15,466 nucleotides of DNA from the NCBI GenBank assembly GCA_021785315.1, contig JAJYFX010000007.1:1-15466 (forward strand), read 5' to 3'. The notes under the pieces were generated by a model. It had not been told where the DNA came from. It worked only from the letters and a program-made list of their open reading frames with translations, and did not search any database. Of the stretch, positions 14,550 through 15,466 are shown in pieces. Made by a program: the position numbers and the translations under genes. Within the stretch, counting starts at the first letter, position 1. Each line of letters opens with the position of its first letter. This DNA is from Actinomycetes bacterium (lineage in GTDB: Bacteria > Actinomycetota > Acidimicrobiia > Acidimicrobiales > Acidimicrobiaceae).

Positions 14550-15466
14550 ATGAGCCACTATGAGGTTCAAAAGAAGCGCCGAGCTAAGTTCATCGAAGAT
14601 TGGCGCGATAATTACAGAACTGTGATTCATCTTCGAGATGTTGAAATGCACAAAACACCTCGGGGTCTTACCACTGGCGTCTATTTGGGCAAAGAGGGAG
14701 GCCGGCCCGTTAGAACTGTGGACGCGGCTGCGCACGAGATCGAGCCCGGTGCGGTTACAACAGTTCACCGGCACTCCTGGGATGCAGTGATGCTTTGTGT
14801 CGGGGGAAATGGATGGACTGAGGTCGACCAGACCAGAATCAACTGGGGGCCAGGCGACGGTATTCATTTGCCTGCATGGTCATGGCACCGTCATGGCAAT
14901 GAGGGAGAGTCTCGGGCCAGGTTCATGAGTTTCTCGAGCGAGCCGTTCATGGATATCCTCGGCTTCGCCATTATAGAAGAAGGGTCACATTCCTCTATTT
15001 CGCAACTTGCCGGGTATCCTGCTTTCGCTGCGTCTAGCCCCGGAAACGACGTGTATGCCAGAAGGATTCGGCGCCTTGCGGCAGGCCAAGATGAGAATCG
15101 CCGCGGCCGCATTCACACGAGTTGGGATGAGCTCGAATTCCTTCAGTCTCCAAGAGGTACCAGAACTACCTTTCTTTTAGATCGCGCGGTCGGGTACAGA
15201 ACCTCGGGACTGACCATGGCAATGTTTGAAATCGGACCTGGCCGGGCGCAGTCCATGCACCGTCATTCCGGGGAGGCGTGGCTCTACGTTGTCGAGGGCC
15301 ATGGTCATTCGTTCATCGGTAGTACGGCCAGCGAGGGAGAAAATTACGAGTGGGCAAAGGGCGACCTTATCGTCGTAGATCACTATTCCTGGCACCAGCA
15401 TTTCAACGATGACAAAAAGACGACCGCAAAAGTTGTCCGTGTCCATATATTGGACACCCTGCTCAA
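14550..15466 (+). CDS. Bicupin protein, gentisate 1,2-dioxygenase-like (partial, C-terminus off window)
   Basis: 305 codons are visible and the frame is still open at the right edge. Two cupin barrels can be seen. The first has HRH at residues 73-75 (VHRHSWDAV), a GPGDGIHLPAWSWHRHGN second motif with His113, and Asp78 where many cupins have Glu. The second has MHRHSGEAWLYVVEG with His237, His239 and Glu242, then GDLIVVDHYSWHQHFN with His278 and His282. Such double-cupin proteins include gentisate and 1-hydroxy-2-naphthoate dioxygenases, which open an aromatic ring with Fe(II) and O2. Other bicupins are unassigned or non-catalytic. ATG 14550 has AGGA five bases before the intervening bases, so I prefer it. 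An in-frame ATG at 14493 would add 19 residues and has a poor ribosome site. Ring cleavage would fit an aromatic catabolic cluster, but this is inference. Confidence 0.85.
   Translation, partial: MSHYEVQKKRRAKFIEDWRDNYRTVIHLRDVEMHKTPRGLTTGVYLGKEGGRPVRTVDAAAHEIEPGAVTTVHRHSWDAVMLCVGGNGWTEVDQTRINWGPGDGIHLPAWSWHRHGNEGESRARFMSFSSEPFMDILGFAIIEEGSHSSISQLAGYPAFAASSPGNDVYARRIRRLAAGQDENRRGRIHTSWDELEFLQSPRGTRTTFLLDRAVGYRTSGLTMAMFEIGPGRAQSMHRHSGEAWLYVVEGHGHSFIGSTASEGENYEWAKGDLIVVDHYSWHQHFNDDKKTTAKVVRVHILDTLL

Overview
The window is bacterial DNA of moderate GC content (mid-50s percent, judged by eye). It has densely packed catabolic genes separated by some unusually long non-coding stretches. I see no rRNA, tRNA, transposase, integrase, CRISPR array or transcription regulator. 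The sequence does not fix the taxon. The gene content fits a soil or sediment bacterium that degrades aromatic or heteroaromatic acids.

Left part (1-3116): the N-terminal 60% of a succinate-semialdehyde-dehydrogenase-like aldehyde dehydrogenase runs leftwards off the window. A roughly 1-kb stretch without a convincing gene follows. It holds a perfect 7-bp inverted repeat and perhaps the remains of a decayed gene. Next is a rightward MFS exporter-type permease.

Central catabolic block (3332-11862): a UbiD-family decarboxylase (+) converges on a UbiX flavin prenyltransferase (-), which would supply its prenylated FMN cofactor. A 770-bp non-coding region with several repeats separates ubiX from a tight three-gene operon (small, large and medium subunits, overlapping by 4 and 23 bases). 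This operon encodes a molybdenum enzyme of the 4-hydroxybenzoyl-CoA reductase type. The decisive sign is in the FAD subunit, which carries the extra four-cysteine cluster motif with spacings 16, 8 and 9 that separates this group from ordinary xanthine dehydrogenases. A phenylacetate-CoA-ligase-like enzyme follows after 515 bases and ends in a strong stem-loop. Read together, the ligase could make an aryl-CoA thioester, the molybdoenzyme could reductively dehydroxylate it (or a relative of that reaction), and UbiD/UbiX could add or remove a ring carboxylate. The substrate is not determined.

Right part (12083-15466): a MIP channel (aquaporin family) in which both NPA boxes read NPV is followed by a small conserved hypothetical protein with a ParB-like DGYHR motif. 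Convergent to it is a SnoaL/NTF2-like protein of about 200 residues. Divergent from that, a bicupin protein related to gentisate 1,2-dioxygenases runs off the right edge. A ring-cleaving dioxygenase candidate near a reductive aryl-CoA enzyme is an unusual juxtaposition and worth checking.
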